DNA of 64,000 bases. It comes from an uncultured Collinsella sp. (GTDB taxonomy: Bacteria > Actinomycetota > Coriobacteriia > Coriobacteriales > Coriobacteriaceae). Position 1 is the first letter of the stretch, and each line of letters starts with the position of its first letter. Positions 1-8,496 of this stretch are shown piece after piece. The position numbers were made by a program, and so were the translations under genes. A model generated the notes under the pieces. That model searched no databases. It saw only the letters and a list, made by a program, of their open reading frames with translations, and was not told where the DNA came from. The DNA is taken from assembly GCA_902493535.1 (NCBI GenBank), contig CABUQG010000005.1, positions 1-64,000 on the forward strand. Reading direction: 5' to 3'.

Positions 1-170
1 ACCGCAGGAAGCTTGGATACGCCTAGGCGCGGTCCAAGAAATCGTCCGCACCCCCGTTTGATTGAAAAATACACGCGCACGACGACGGCGGCCACGATAA
101 GGACGGCGATGAATATGGGCAGATTGGCCATGCCACTCGAAGTGATTTCAAGGGGGATATCTTCGGTCAT
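1..170 (-). CDS. Membrane protein of unknown function, truncated by the window edge
   Basis: An open frame runs on the minus strand from an ATG at 170 to the edge without a stop (56 codons seen). The N-terminus is short and acidic. It is followed by one strongly hydrophobic stretch at about residues 17-35 (LPIFIAVLIVAAVVV) and then a basic segment, a pattern consistent with a signal anchor or first membrane helix with the positive side in the cytoplasm. A purine-rich stretch (AGAGGA) lies upstream of the ATG. It is divergent from uvrA across about 190 bp. I do not recognise the family; only the N-terminus is visible. Confidence 0.5.
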   Translation of the reverse strand, partial: MTEDIPLEITSSGMANLPIFIAVLIVAAVVVRVYFSIKRGCGRFLGPRLGVSKLPA

Positions 171-363
171 GGACGTTCCTCTGTTACAGCAAATTAAGTT
201 CAGTTTTAGATTACTCTAACCTTTCCACGGCATTTCGAGAAACAAAGCACCCGACACGCAAAGCAAAAGGTCTGCGAATCTTGTATTACGAACATCTGTG
301 CGCGTTGAGTGCGTTAAACTCATCGACAGTGTGATTTGAGGTTATAGGAGGCAAGGAGCTTCC

Positions 364-3243
364 ATGTCTGATTCTTCTATCGTTATCCGTGGTGCGCGCG
401 AACACAACCTGCGCAATATCGATGTTTCCATCCCGCGCGACGAGCTCGTGGTCATTACCGGTCTTTCGGGCTCGGGCAAGAGCTCGCTGGCGTTTGACAC
501 GATCTATGCCGAGGGTCAGCGTCGCTACGTGGAAAGCCTGTCGAGTTATGCGCGCCAGTTTTTAGGCCAGATGGACAAGCCCGATCTAGACTCGATCGAC
601 GGCCTTTCGCCGGCCGTCTCGATCGATCAGAAGACGACGTCCAAGAATCCGCGCTCGACGGTGGGTACTGTAACTGAGATTTATGACTACCTTCGCTTGC
701 TTTTTGCACGCGTGGGCACGCCACACTGCCCCGAGTGCGGTCGCGTTATCGAACGCCAGACCACCGACCAGGTCGCCGATAAGGTCCTGGCAGCGGGAGA
801 GGGTCGTCGTGCGTTTGTGCTGGCACCGGTGGTGCGCGGGCGCAAAGGCGAGTACGCAAAATTGTTCGAGGATCTTCGGGCTGAGGGCTTTAGCCGCGTG
901 CGTGTCGACGGCGAAGTACGCTCGCTCGACGACCCCATCGATCTGGACAAAAAGTTCAAGCACGATATCGAGGTCGTAGTCGACCGCATCGTGATTCGGG
1001 AAAACTCTCTGGGCCGTATCGCCGAGTCGGTTGAACAGGCGACTGCCTTGGCACACGGCAATGTGAACGTGTACATGCTGCCCGATCGCGATGCTCCCGA
1101 GGGAACCGAGGGCGAGCTGCTGGAGTATTCGTTGGCTCTGGCGTGCCCGGAGCACGGGCACTCCATCGACGACCTACAACCCCGCGACTTTTCGTTCAAC
1201 GCGCCCTATGGTGCGTGTCCCGAGTGCGATGGTCTGGGCTTTAAGAAAACGGTCGATGCCGAGGCGCTGATTGAGGACCCGTCGAAGTCGATTGCCGATG
1301 GGGTCTTTGGAAGCCTGTTCGGCAATTCGAACTACTACCCCCAGATCTTCGCCGCGGTCTGTAAGCACTTTAAGGTGAGCGCGGATACACCGTGGGAAGA
1401 CCTACCTCCGCGAGTGCGCCGTGCATTTTTGGATGGCATGGGCGACAAGAAGATTTCGGTGGACTATCAAAAGCTCGACGGTCGTCGCAGCCAGTGGGAC
1501 ACCAAGTTTTCGGGCGTGCGCAATATCCTGTACGAGCGCTATACCGAGACGACCAACGAGAACACTAAGGCGCGCCTGGAGAAGTACATTCGCGAGGAGC
1601 CGTGTTCGAGCTGCCATGGTGCTCGCCTGCGCCCCGAGATGCTCGCCGTCACCGTGGGCGGCAAGTCCATTTATGAGGTTTGTTGCCTGTCGTGCCGCGA
1701 GTCGCTCGAGTTTTTTGAGGACCTTGAGCTCACCGAGCGTCAACAATTCATCGGCGGTCGTATCGTCAAGGAAATCCTGGAACGCTTGCGTTTTCTGGTT
1801 GATGTCGGCCTTGATTATCTGACACTCGATCGTGCTTCGGCGACGCTTTCCGGCGGTGAGGCGCAACGCATTCGCCTGGCTACGCAGATCGGTGCGGGCC
1901 TCATGGGCGTTCTCTATATTCTGGACGAGCCTTCGATTGGTCTTCACCAGCGCGACAACGAGCGGCTGATTAAGACACTCGAGCGCCTGCGCGATATCGG
2001 CAACACCGTTATCGTCGTTGAACACGATGAGGACACGATTCGCGCTGCCGACTATGTGATCGATATGGGGGCAGGCGCGGGCGTCAACGGCGGGCACGTG
2101 GTCGCCGCGGGAACGCCTGCCGATATCATGGCGTGCCCCGAATCAATGACGGGTGCCTATCTGACCGGCAAGCGAATGATTCGAGTTCCCAATGAACGCC
2201 GCAACCCCGGACGTGGCTGTCTTAAGATTACGGGAGCATGTGCCAACAACCTCAAAAACGTTACCGCCAAGATTGAGTTTGGCACGCTCACAGTCGTTAC
2301 CGGTGTTTCGGGATCGGGCAAGAGCTCCCTGGTCACCGATACGATTGCGCCCGCGCTTACGAATGCCATCCATCGTTCGACGCGTCCCGTGGGGCCGTAC
2401 AAGAAGATTGAGGGCATTGAGTGCATCGATAAGGTAATCGATATCGACCAGTCACCGATCGGTCGCACGCCGCGTTCGAACCCTGCGACCTATATTGGCC
2501 TGTGGGATGATCTGCGTGCGCTATTTGCAAGCACGCCGGAGTCGAAGGCGCGCGGCTACTCGCCGGGACGTTTCTCCTTTAACGTAAGCGGCGGTCGCTG
2601 CGAGGCATGCAAGGGCGATGGCCAGATTAAGATTGAGATGCACTTCCTTCCCGATATCTATGTCCCCTGTGAGGTATGTGGCGGCAAGCGTTATAACCGC
2701 GAGACACTCGAGGTTACCTACCGCGGCAAGACAATCTCGGACGTGCTCGACATGAGTGTCACCGAAGCACTGGCTTTCTTTGGGAATATCCCGCAGATTA
2801 AGCGCAAACTGCAGACCCTATATGACGTGGGTCTGGGCTACGTGAGCTTGGGCCAGCCCGCTACGACGCTTTCGGGCGGCGAGGCGCAGCGCGTGAAGCT
2901 CGCCAAGGAGCTTCATCGTCGTCAGACAGGCAAGACGTTCTACATTTTGGACGAGCCCACAACCGGCCTCCATTTTGAGGATGTTCGCCAGCTGCTCGAC
3001 GTGTTACAGCGCCTGGTCGATGCGGGCAACACGGTTCTGGTGATCGAGCACAACCTTGATGTCATCAAGGTTGCCGACCGCCTGATCGATATGGGCCCCG
3101 AGGGCGGCAATGGCGGCGGAACCGTCGTGGTCTCAGGCACGCCGGAGCAAGTCGCGGCATGTTCGCAGAGCTACACGGGCAAGTTCTTGGCGCCGCTGCT
3201 CAAGCGTGACCGTGAGCGTCAGGCGCAGCTCGACGCACAGTAA
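364..3243 (+). CDS. uvrA: UvrABC excinuclease subunit A
   Basis: This is the damage-recognition ATPase of nucleotide excision repair; it dimerises, loads UvrB on damaged DNA and leaves. At 959 aa it is slightly longer than the usual 940. Both ABC modules are visible: Walker A GLSGSGKS at 33-40 and GVSGSGKS at about 647-654, with LSGGEAQR signatures near 495 and 836. Zinc-finger cysteines include the CPEC pair at 122/125 and a C-terminal pair of CxxC motifs around 745-785 (CEACKGDGQ, CEVCGGKRYN). The start is fixed by a strong GGAGG about 10 nt upstream. uvrC lies 3 kb downstream on the same strand; uvrB is not in the window. Confidence 0.98.
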   Translation: MSDSSIVIRGAREHNLRNIDVSIPRDELVVITGLSGSGKSSLAFDTIYAEGQRRYVESLSSYARQFLGQMDKPDLDSIDGLSPAVSIDQKTTSKNPRSTVGTVTEIYDYLRLLFARVGTPHCPECGRVIERQTTDQVADKVLAAGEGRRAFVLAPVVRGRKGEYAKLFEDLRAEGFSRVRVDGEVRSLDDPIDLDKKFKHDIEVVVDRIVIRENSLGRIAESVEQATALAHGNVNVYMLPDRDAPEGTEGELLEYSLALACPEHGHSIDDLQPRDFSFNAPYGACPECDGLGFKKTVDAEALIEDPSKSIADGVFGSLFGNSNYYPQIFAAVCKHFKVSADTPWEDLPPRVRRAFLDGMGDKKISVDYQKLDGRRSQWDTKFSGVRNILYERYTETTNENTKARLEKYIREEPCSSCHGARLRPEMLAVTVGGKSIYEVCCLSCRESLEFFEDLELTERQQFIGGRIVKEILERLRFLVDVGLDYLTLDRASATLSGGEAQRIRLATQIGAGLMGVLYILDEPSIGLHQRDNERLIKTLERLRDIGNTVIVVEHDEDTIRAADYVIDMGAGAGVNGGHVVAAGTPADIMACPESMTGAYLTGKRMIRVPNERRNPGRGCLKITGACANNLKNVTAKIEFGTLTVVTGVSGSGKSSLVTDTIAPALTNAIHRSTRPVGPYKKIEGIECIDKVIDIDQSPIGRTPRSNPATYIGLWDDLRALFASTPESKARGYSPGRFSFNVSGGRCEACKGDGQIKIEMHFLPDIYVPCEVCGGKRYNRETLEVTYRGKTISDVLDMSVTEALAFFGNIPQIKRKLQTLYDVGLGYVSLGQPATTLSGGEAQRVKLAKELHRRQTGKTFYILDEPTTGLHFEDVRQLLDVLQRLVDAGNTVLVIEHNLDVIKVADRLIDMGPEGGNGGGTVVVSGTPEQVAACSQSYTGKFLAPLLKRDRERQAQLDAQ

Positions 3244-3263
3244 AGAGACGTTGTGGTACCGAC

Positions 3264-3298
3264 GCGCCACCGATTCCTTCTGATTCGGTGGCGCTTCT
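3264..3298 (+). terminator. Hairpin after uvrA
   Basis: Inverted repeat GCGCCACCGA / TCGGTGGCGC with an 11-nt loop, followed by a weak T-rich tail (TTCTGT). It probably ends uvrA transcription before ybaK, which has a TATACT-like -10 at 3334-3339. Confidence 0.6.
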
Positions 3299-3376
3299 GT
3301 GTGTCGAGATGGCATATGCGGCGGAATTGGCCCTATACTTAATCCTTGCGTCGCTCTGCGAGGGAAAGGATGTGCC

Positions 3377-3877
3377 ATGGCAAAGGCTGTTAAGACGCCA
3401 AAAACCAATGCGATGCGCGAGCTGGAAAGCGCCGGCATCTCCTATGTTCTCCATACGTACGAAGACGATGGCGATGAATCGTCAGGTCTGGGCGTCGCGA
3501 TTTCCGAGCAGCTTGGCGAGGAGCCCGGTCAGGGATTTAAGACCCTGGTCTGCACGACGCCGTCCAACGACCATGTCGTGTGCTGCATTCCTGTTGCCGA
3601 CGAGCTCGACCTCAAGGCCGCCGCGCGCGCCGCAGGCGAAAAGTCGCTGACCATGATGCATGTCAAAGATTTGCTTGCCGCGACGGGGTATGTCCGCGGC
3701 GGTTGCAGCCCGGTCGGTATGAAAAAGCGCTTCCGGACGCTGATCGATGAGACATGCGTCCTTTGGGATACCATTTTTATCTCGGGTGGCAAGCGCGGCT
3801 ATCAGCTTGAGCTTGCTCCCGATGACTTAGTTGCATTTTGCGGGGCGACAGTTGCCCCGATCACGAGAGAGGACTGA
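3377..3877 (+). CDS. ybaK: YbaK/EbsC-type aminoacyl-tRNA deacylase
   Basis: The product (166 aa) is a YbaK-family trans-editing enzyme, which typically hydrolyses Cys-tRNA(Pro) in the cytoplasm. Visible family features are the N-terminal KTNAMRELESAGI segment, the core KTLVCTT and the GYVRGGCSPVGMKKRF loop near residues 110-125, where the conserved Gly-Gly-x-SP element shapes the active site. I chose the ATG at 3377 because GGAAAGGA precedes it; the frame extends 26 codons further upstream without a good ribosome site. Its stop is 3 nt from the murJ-like start, so the two are probably co-transcribed. Exact tRNA specificity cannot be read from sequence. Confidence 0.9.
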   Translation: MAKAVKTPKTNAMRELESAGISYVLHTYEDDGDESSGLGVAISEQLGEEPGQGFKTLVCTTPSNDHVVCCIPVADELDLKAAARAAGEKSLTMMHVKDLLAATGYVRGGCSPVGMKKRFRTLIDETCVLWDTIFISGGKRGYQLELAPDDLVAFCGATVAPITRED

Positions 3878-3880
3878 GCG

Positions 3881-6184
3881 ATGCCGCAGGAAGAATCAAA
3901 GCGCGGAGCTCACTTTGCAAAAGGGTCGGCTCCTCAGACGCCCGCGCCCGAGGCCGCTTCGTTCGATAACGAGATTCGAAACGCCTGGTCCGCTGCCGCT
4001 GACCCGGGCGAGACGGCCGTGTACTTGCGTGCCGCCGGTGCCGGCACGGCACTTCCCCGTACGGTTCTTTCTTCGGCTCGTCCCGATGAGACGGCTGTCT
4101 TTTTGGCCGCCGCTCAATCGAGCGCCAGCGTGATGCCGATCGCCTCCGAGGCTCCTCGTGCGCCGCGTCCCGATGAGACGGCGGTGTTTTTGATGGCAGC
4201 CCAGGGAAAGAGCACACCGCAGAGCGCTCCTGCCGCTCATTCCGCCAAGCCCACGGCTCATGATGATGACGAGCCGCTTCTTTCGGATGACGAATGGTCG
4301 CCGCTTGGTTCGACCGATCCCGTCGAGGGCGTGGCCATCGACGGTGATGATGACTGGGACCCTCTGTCTTTTTCTGCCCGAACCGTCGCCGCCAAAGAAG
4401 TTGACACGGTGTTTGGCGACCATGCCATATTCGATGATGATGCCGTATCCGGTAACAACATGCCGAACAGCGATGACGCCGCACCTGCTGATGACGCCGT
4501 TTTGGTTGACGATCCCTTTGCGATGACCGGCTCCTTTACTGTCGTGGACGATTTGCTGCCACAAAATGAGGTTCATGAGGACTCTCAGGACGACGTAGAC
4601 GATATGGGTTCGTCGGACTACTCCACGGTTGGTCGTTCTGCTGGCCTCATGACCGCGCTGACCATCGTGTCGCGCGTCACCGGGTTTATCCGCACGTGGG
4701 CCATGGCGGCCGCCATCGGCATGTCGCTGCTCTCGTCCTCCTATCAGGTTGCCAACAACCTGCCCAACATGCTTTACGAGCTCGTGATGGGCGGCATGCT
4801 CGTTACGGCGTTTTTGCCGGTGTATATGGGCGTGAGGCGCGAGCAGGGCCGCGAGGCATCGAACGAGTATGTCGGCAACCTGCTTGGTATTCTGCTTCTG
4901 CTGCTGGGCGGTATCTCGCTGCTGGGCACCGTGTTTGCTCCCGGCTTTATTTGGACGCAGTCGTTCCTTTCGGGCGATGGCGGCAGCATGGATACCGCTG
5001 CGTTCATGTTCCGCTTCTTTGCTATCCAAATTCTGTTTTATGGCTTGGGCTCGGTGTTCTCGGGCGTTCTCAACGCACATCGCGACTACTTCTGGTCGAC
5101 GTTTGCCCCGGTTCTCAACAATGTCATCGTTATCGCCAGCTTTATGGGCTTTGCTCCCGTGTCTGCACAATTTGGCGAGCAGGTCGGTATTATCTTGATC
5201 GCAGCTGGTACGACCCTCGGCGTCTTTGTCCAGATGGCCTGCCAGATTCCCGCGCTTGGCAAGCATGGCGTGCATCCTCATATCCATATCGACTTTAAGG
5301 ACCCCGCGCTGCGACAGACGATCGCGCTTGGTATCCCGACGCTGCTCGCCACGGTGTGCATGTTTGTCTCGACTTCCATTACCAATGCCGCCGCGCTGGT
5401 GGTGCAGCCCGAGACCGGCCCTTCCGTCATCGCATATGCGCGCCTGTGGTACACATTGCCCTATGCGCTGATCGCCGCCTCGCTTTCGACGGCACTCTAT
5501 ACCGAACTCTCTCACGATGCGCAGGAGAAGGATTACGACAGCGTCCGCACGGGCATTTCGCGCGGTGTCGCCCAGATGCTCTTCTTCCTGATTCCGTTTG
5601 CGATGTATCTGATCGTCTTCGCCCGTCCGCTCAACATGATCTACTGCGCCGGCAAGTTCGATGAATCCGGTGTGGCGCTGGTGTCGGAGTTCCTTATCTA
5701 TCTGGCACTTTCCCTGCCGCTCTACGGCGTGGTTGTGCTGATGCAGAAGAGCTTCTCGGCCCTGCTCGATATGAAACCTTATAGCCGCTATTGCCTGTAC
5801 TCAGCTATCGGTCAGGCCGGTTCGGTGCTGCTGTTTGGCGTGGTGCTGGGCTACGGTATGCCGGCAATTGCGCTTTCGTACGTCGTTGACTACGTGGTCT
5901 TGGTCGGATGCTCACTGTGGTGGCTGCGCCGTCGTCTGCATGGCCTTCAGGTCAAGTCTATCCTGCATGGCGGTTTCTTCGGCCTACTGTTCGGTGGCTT
6001 GGGCGCTGCCGCGGGCGCCGGCGTCATGTGGACACTTGAGCACTTTGTCGGAGCGCTTGGCAGCTCGATCCTCATTACCCTGGGCTACGTTTGTGTCGCA
6101 GGCGTCATCTCGCTCGCTGTAACTTTTGGTCTTGCCTTCGTCTTTAAGATGCCCGAGGTCTCGGCGCTGCTTCGTCGCAAGTAG
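3881..6184 (+). CDS. murJ: MurJ/MviN-family lipid II flippase with long acidic N-terminal extension
   Basis: The C-terminal part (about residues 245-765) is a polytopic MurJ/MviN core: SRVTGFIRTWAMAAAIG, the NNLPNMLYELVMGGML loop and about 14 hydrophobic helices. MurJ flips lipid II for peptidoglycan synthesis. The first ~240 residues are unusual, being low-complexity, Asp/Glu/Ala-rich and predicted cytoplasmic. They carry three copies of a short repeat (GETAVYLRAA near 43, DETAVFLAAAQ near 67, DETAVFLMAAQ near 96). Actinobacterial MurJ homologues often have regulatory cytoplasmic extensions, but this one resembles no kinase-like domain I can see. GAGAGGA precedes the ATG. It is followed directly by uvrC. 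Confidence 0.88.
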   Translation: MPQEESKRGAHFAKGSAPQTPAPEAASFDNEIRNAWSAAADPGETAVYLRAAGAGTALPRTVLSSARPDETAVFLAAAQSSASVMPIASEAPRAPRPDETAVFLMAAQGKSTPQSAPAAHSAKPTAHDDDEPLLSDDEWSPLGSTDPVEGVAIDGDDDWDPLSFSARTVAAKEVDTVFGDHAIFDDDAVSGNNMPNSDDAAPADDAVLVDDPFAMTGSFTVVDDLLPQNEVHEDSQDDVDDMGSSDYSTVGRSAGLMTALTIVSRVTGFIRTWAMAAAIGMSLLSSSYQVANNLPNMLYELVMGGMLVTAFLPVYMGVRREQGREASNEYVGNLLGILLLLLGGISLLGTVFAPGFIWTQSFLSGDGGSMDTAAFMFRFFAIQILFYGLGSVFSGVLNAHRDYFWSTFAPVLNNVIVIASFMGFAPVSAQFGEQVGIILIAAGTTLGVFVQMACQIPALGKHGVHPHIHIDFKDPALRQTIALGIPTLLATVCMFVSTSITNAAALVVQPETGPSVIAYARLWYTLPYALIAASLSTALYTELSHDAQEKDYDSVRTGISRGVAQMLFFLIPFAMYLIVFARPLNMIYCAGKFDESGVALVSEFLIYLALSLPLYGVVVLMQKSFSALLDMKPYSRYCLYSAIGQAGSVLLFGVVLGYGMPAIALSYVVDYVVLVGCSLWWLRRRLHGLQVKSILHGGFFGLLFGGLGAAAGAGVMWTLEHFVGALGSSILITLGYVCVAGVISLAVTFGLAFVFKMPEVSALLRRK

Positions 6185-6190
6185 GTGCGC

Positions 6191-8131
6191 GTGGCAGGTC
6201 ACGACAACATTCCAACACTTGCCGAGCAGGTTTCGCGCGTTCCTACGCAACCCGGCTGCTACCTTTGGAAAGATGCCAAGGGCGATGTCATCTATGTGGG
6301 CAAGGCAAAAAACCTGCGTGCCCGTATGCGTCAATACGTGACGCTGCAGGACGAGCGTCAAAAGATCCCGCTCATGATGCAGCTGGTGGCGAGCTTCGAC
6401 TATATCGTGGTGGAGACCGAGCACGAGGCATTGGTGCTCGAGCGCAATTTGATTGGCCAGTACCATCCGTACTTTAACGTCGATCTCAAAGACGATAAAA
6501 GCTATCCCTTTATCGCCATCACTAAAAGCGATCTATTTCCCGCTATTAAATACACGCGCGAGCGTCATAAACCGGGAACGCGCTATTTTGGCCCCTATAC
6601 CGATAGCCGTGCGGCGCGTGAGACCATCGATACGCTACGCAAGGTTATTCCTATTTGCTCGGCATCCTGTGCGGAATGGCGCCGCTGCCGCCGCATCGTC
6701 GAATCTCATAAGGGCGAAGAAGACATCGTCAATATGATTTGCGCGCAAAACGGGCGTCCCTGCTTTGACTACCATGTCGGGCGCGGGCCGGGCGCATGCG
6801 TCGGCGCGATTTCCCCTGCCGACTATGCCAAGAACGTCAAGCGTGTCGAACGTTTCTTGTCGGGCCATCGCAAGGATGTCGTCGACGAGCTTACGTCCGA
6901 GATGACGGAGGCAGCCGAGACGCTCGATTTTGAGCGTGCGGCGCGCGTCAAGCGTCGCCTGGAAGTCATTAGGGGCCTGGACGATCGCCAACAGGTCGTT
7001 TTTCCATCAAGCGTCGATATCGACGTCATCGGCTTCTATCGCGAAGAGACTATCTCTGCCGCCTGTGTCTTTGTCGTTCGCGAGGGCCGAACGGTTCGAA
7101 CTTGCGAGTTCATCCTCGATAAAGGCCTGGATGTCGACGAGGAAGAGCTTCAATCGGGCTTTCTTAAGCGCTATTACGACGAGACGGCTGATATTCCAGC
7201 CGAGATCAATCTTTCTGTCGAGCTTGAGGATGCCGAAGCGTTGGGGGAGTGGCTTGCGGGCAAGCGCGAACGCTCTTGCCATCTCCATAGGCCGCAGCGC
7301 GGCGAAAAGCACCGCCTGCTCGATATGGCTTCCAAAAATGCACGCCATGCCCTCATGCGCTACATGATGCGCACGGGATATGCTGACGATCGCACCAATC
7401 AGGCGCTCCTGGAGCTCGAAAGCGCGCTGGCGCTGCCTGCGCCGCCGTTGCGCATCGAGTGCTTCGATATCTCGACGTTGCACGGCACCTTTACCGTCGC
7501 TTCGATGGTGGTATTTACCAACGGCCGTGCCGACAAGGGCCAGTATCGTCGCTTTAAAATTCAGGCCGAATTGGACGAGGCGAACGACTTCGTGTCGATG
7601 TCCGAGGTTCTGGGGCGTCGCTATGCTCCCGAGCGCATGGCGGACGAGCGCTTTGGCTCGCGCCCCGATTTGCTCGTTGTCGATGGCGGCAAGCCGCAAT
7701 TGACCGCTGCAATTAAGCAACTTGAGGCGCTCGGCCTCGATATACCAGTTTGTGGCTTGGCAAAGGCCGATGAGGAGGTTTTCGTGCCGTGGGACGAGAC
7801 TCCCGTCGTGCTGCCGACCGGCTCCGCTTCGCTTTATCTGATCAAGCAGGTTCGCGATGAATCCCACCGATTTGCGATTACGTTCCACCGCGAGTTGCGC
7901 GATAAAGCTATGACGGTTTCGGTGCTTGACGACGTTCCGGGCGTGGGACCCACTAGAAAGCGTGCCATCATGCGCCATTTTGGCTCGATGAAGCGTTTGC
8001 GCGCGGCAAGCGAGCAGGAGATTGCGGAAGTTCGAGGCGTTCCGGCCGATGTCGCCAAAGCGGTCCACGAGGCACTTGTTGCATGGAATGCCGAGCGCGC
8101 CCAGGCATCGGCCAGCCGTTCCGAAAACTAA
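6191..8131 (+). CDS. uvrC: UvrABC excinuclease subunit C
   Basis: This is the nuclease that makes both incisions in nucleotide excision repair. Domains in order are an N-terminal GIY-YIG nuclease (GCYLWKDAKGDVIYVGKAKN, about residues 20-40), a UVR motif binding UvrB (near 205-240, ETLDFERAARVKRRLEVI), the RNase H-like C-terminal nuclease (IECFDISTLHG, LLVVDGGKPQL) and a terminal tandem HhH (LDDVPGVGPTRKRAIM). About 646 aa. Two in-frame GTG codons (6185, 6191) can start it; 6191 has AAGTAGG five bases upstream and is preferred. It abuts the murJ-like gene, so the two are likely co-transcribed. Confidence 0.96.
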   Translation: MAGHDNIPTLAEQVSRVPTQPGCYLWKDAKGDVIYVGKAKNLRARMRQYVTLQDERQKIPLMMQLVASFDYIVVETEHEALVLERNLIGQYHPYFNVDLKDDKSYPFIAITKSDLFPAIKYTRERHKPGTRYFGPYTDSRAARETIDTLRKVIPICSASCAEWRRCRRIVESHKGEEDIVNMICAQNGRPCFDYHVGRGPGACVGAISPADYAKNVKRVERFLSGHRKDVVDELTSEMTEAAETLDFERAARVKRRLEVIRGLDDRQQVVFPSSVDIDVIGFYREETISAACVFVVREGRTVRTCEFILDKGLDVDEEELQSGFLKRYYDETADIPAEINLSVELEDAEALGEWLAGKRERSCHLHRPQRGEKHRLLDMASKNARHALMRYMMRTGYADDRTNQALLELESALALPAPPLRIECFDISTLHGTFTVASMVVFTNGRADKGQYRRFKIQAELDEANDFVSMSEVLGRRYAPERMADERFGSRPDLLVVDGGKPQLTAAIKQLEALGLDIPVCGLAKADEEVFVPWDETPVVLPTGSASLYLIKQVRDESHRFAITFHRELRDKAMTVSVLDDVPGVGPTRKRAIMRHFGSMKRLRAASEQEIAEVRGVPADVAKAVHEALVAWNAERAQASASRSEN

Positions 8132-8231
8132 ACGCGCTTCTAAACAACTGATATACATGATTGGCTGATTTTCAATCATTTATTTCGCGGCGATTACCTG
8201 CTGATTTCGGGTTTTATTAACGCTAAAACGT

Positions 8232-8264
8232 TTGACTAGCCATGGTGAATAACCCTGCTATCCT
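8232..8264 (+). promoter_or_regulatory. Candidate promoter of the sialic-acid cluster
   Basis: TTGACT (8232-8237) and an extended -10 TGCTATCCT (8256-8264) lie upstream of the leader. The spacing between hexamers is 21 nt, which is long, so the TGn extension would have to carry much of the activity. This is the only convincing promoter-like pair in the 365-bp gap between uvrC and the solute-binding protein. Confidence 0.35.
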
Positions 8265-8296
8265 GCGGGTTGACGAAGACTGATATCTCACCTCGT

Positions 8297-8377
8297 CGAT
8301 ACATACTGTCTGTCGAATCGTTTGTCAATGAATTCGGTGAACGGTAGTAAATACCGTTCAAGCGTATGTATGTATCG
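8297..8377 (+). promoter_or_regulatory. Nested inverted repeats in the leader of the sialic-acid cluster
   Basis: Three helices can form. The outer one is a perfect 10-bp helix, CGATACATAC (8297-8306) with GTATGTATCG (8368-8377). Inside lie a 5-bp helix CGAAT/ATTCG (8314-8318/8332-8336) and a perfect 9-bp hairpin TGAACGGTA/TACCGTTCA (8338-8346/8352-8360). Together they give a three-way-junction shape. The 9-bp palindrome could equally be a repressor operator. The remaining sequence to the start codon at 8497 holds no gene. Confidence 0.5.
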
Positions 8378-8496
8378 GTCGCCGAGCGCGGCACCCAAGT
8401 TGGGTTTGTCGGTAGGTAAGGTATATATCGTCCGCAAGTTGCGCGGGGGCAAGTCTAGGTGCTCCCGGGTAAGATTCTCTATTGATAGGAGAAGAC

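Noticed and set aside
13..219. 68-codon plus-strand frame at the left edge
   Set aside because: The minus strand holds a better candidate with a ribosome site and a membrane helix; the plus frame is Arg/Thr-rich with no start signal.
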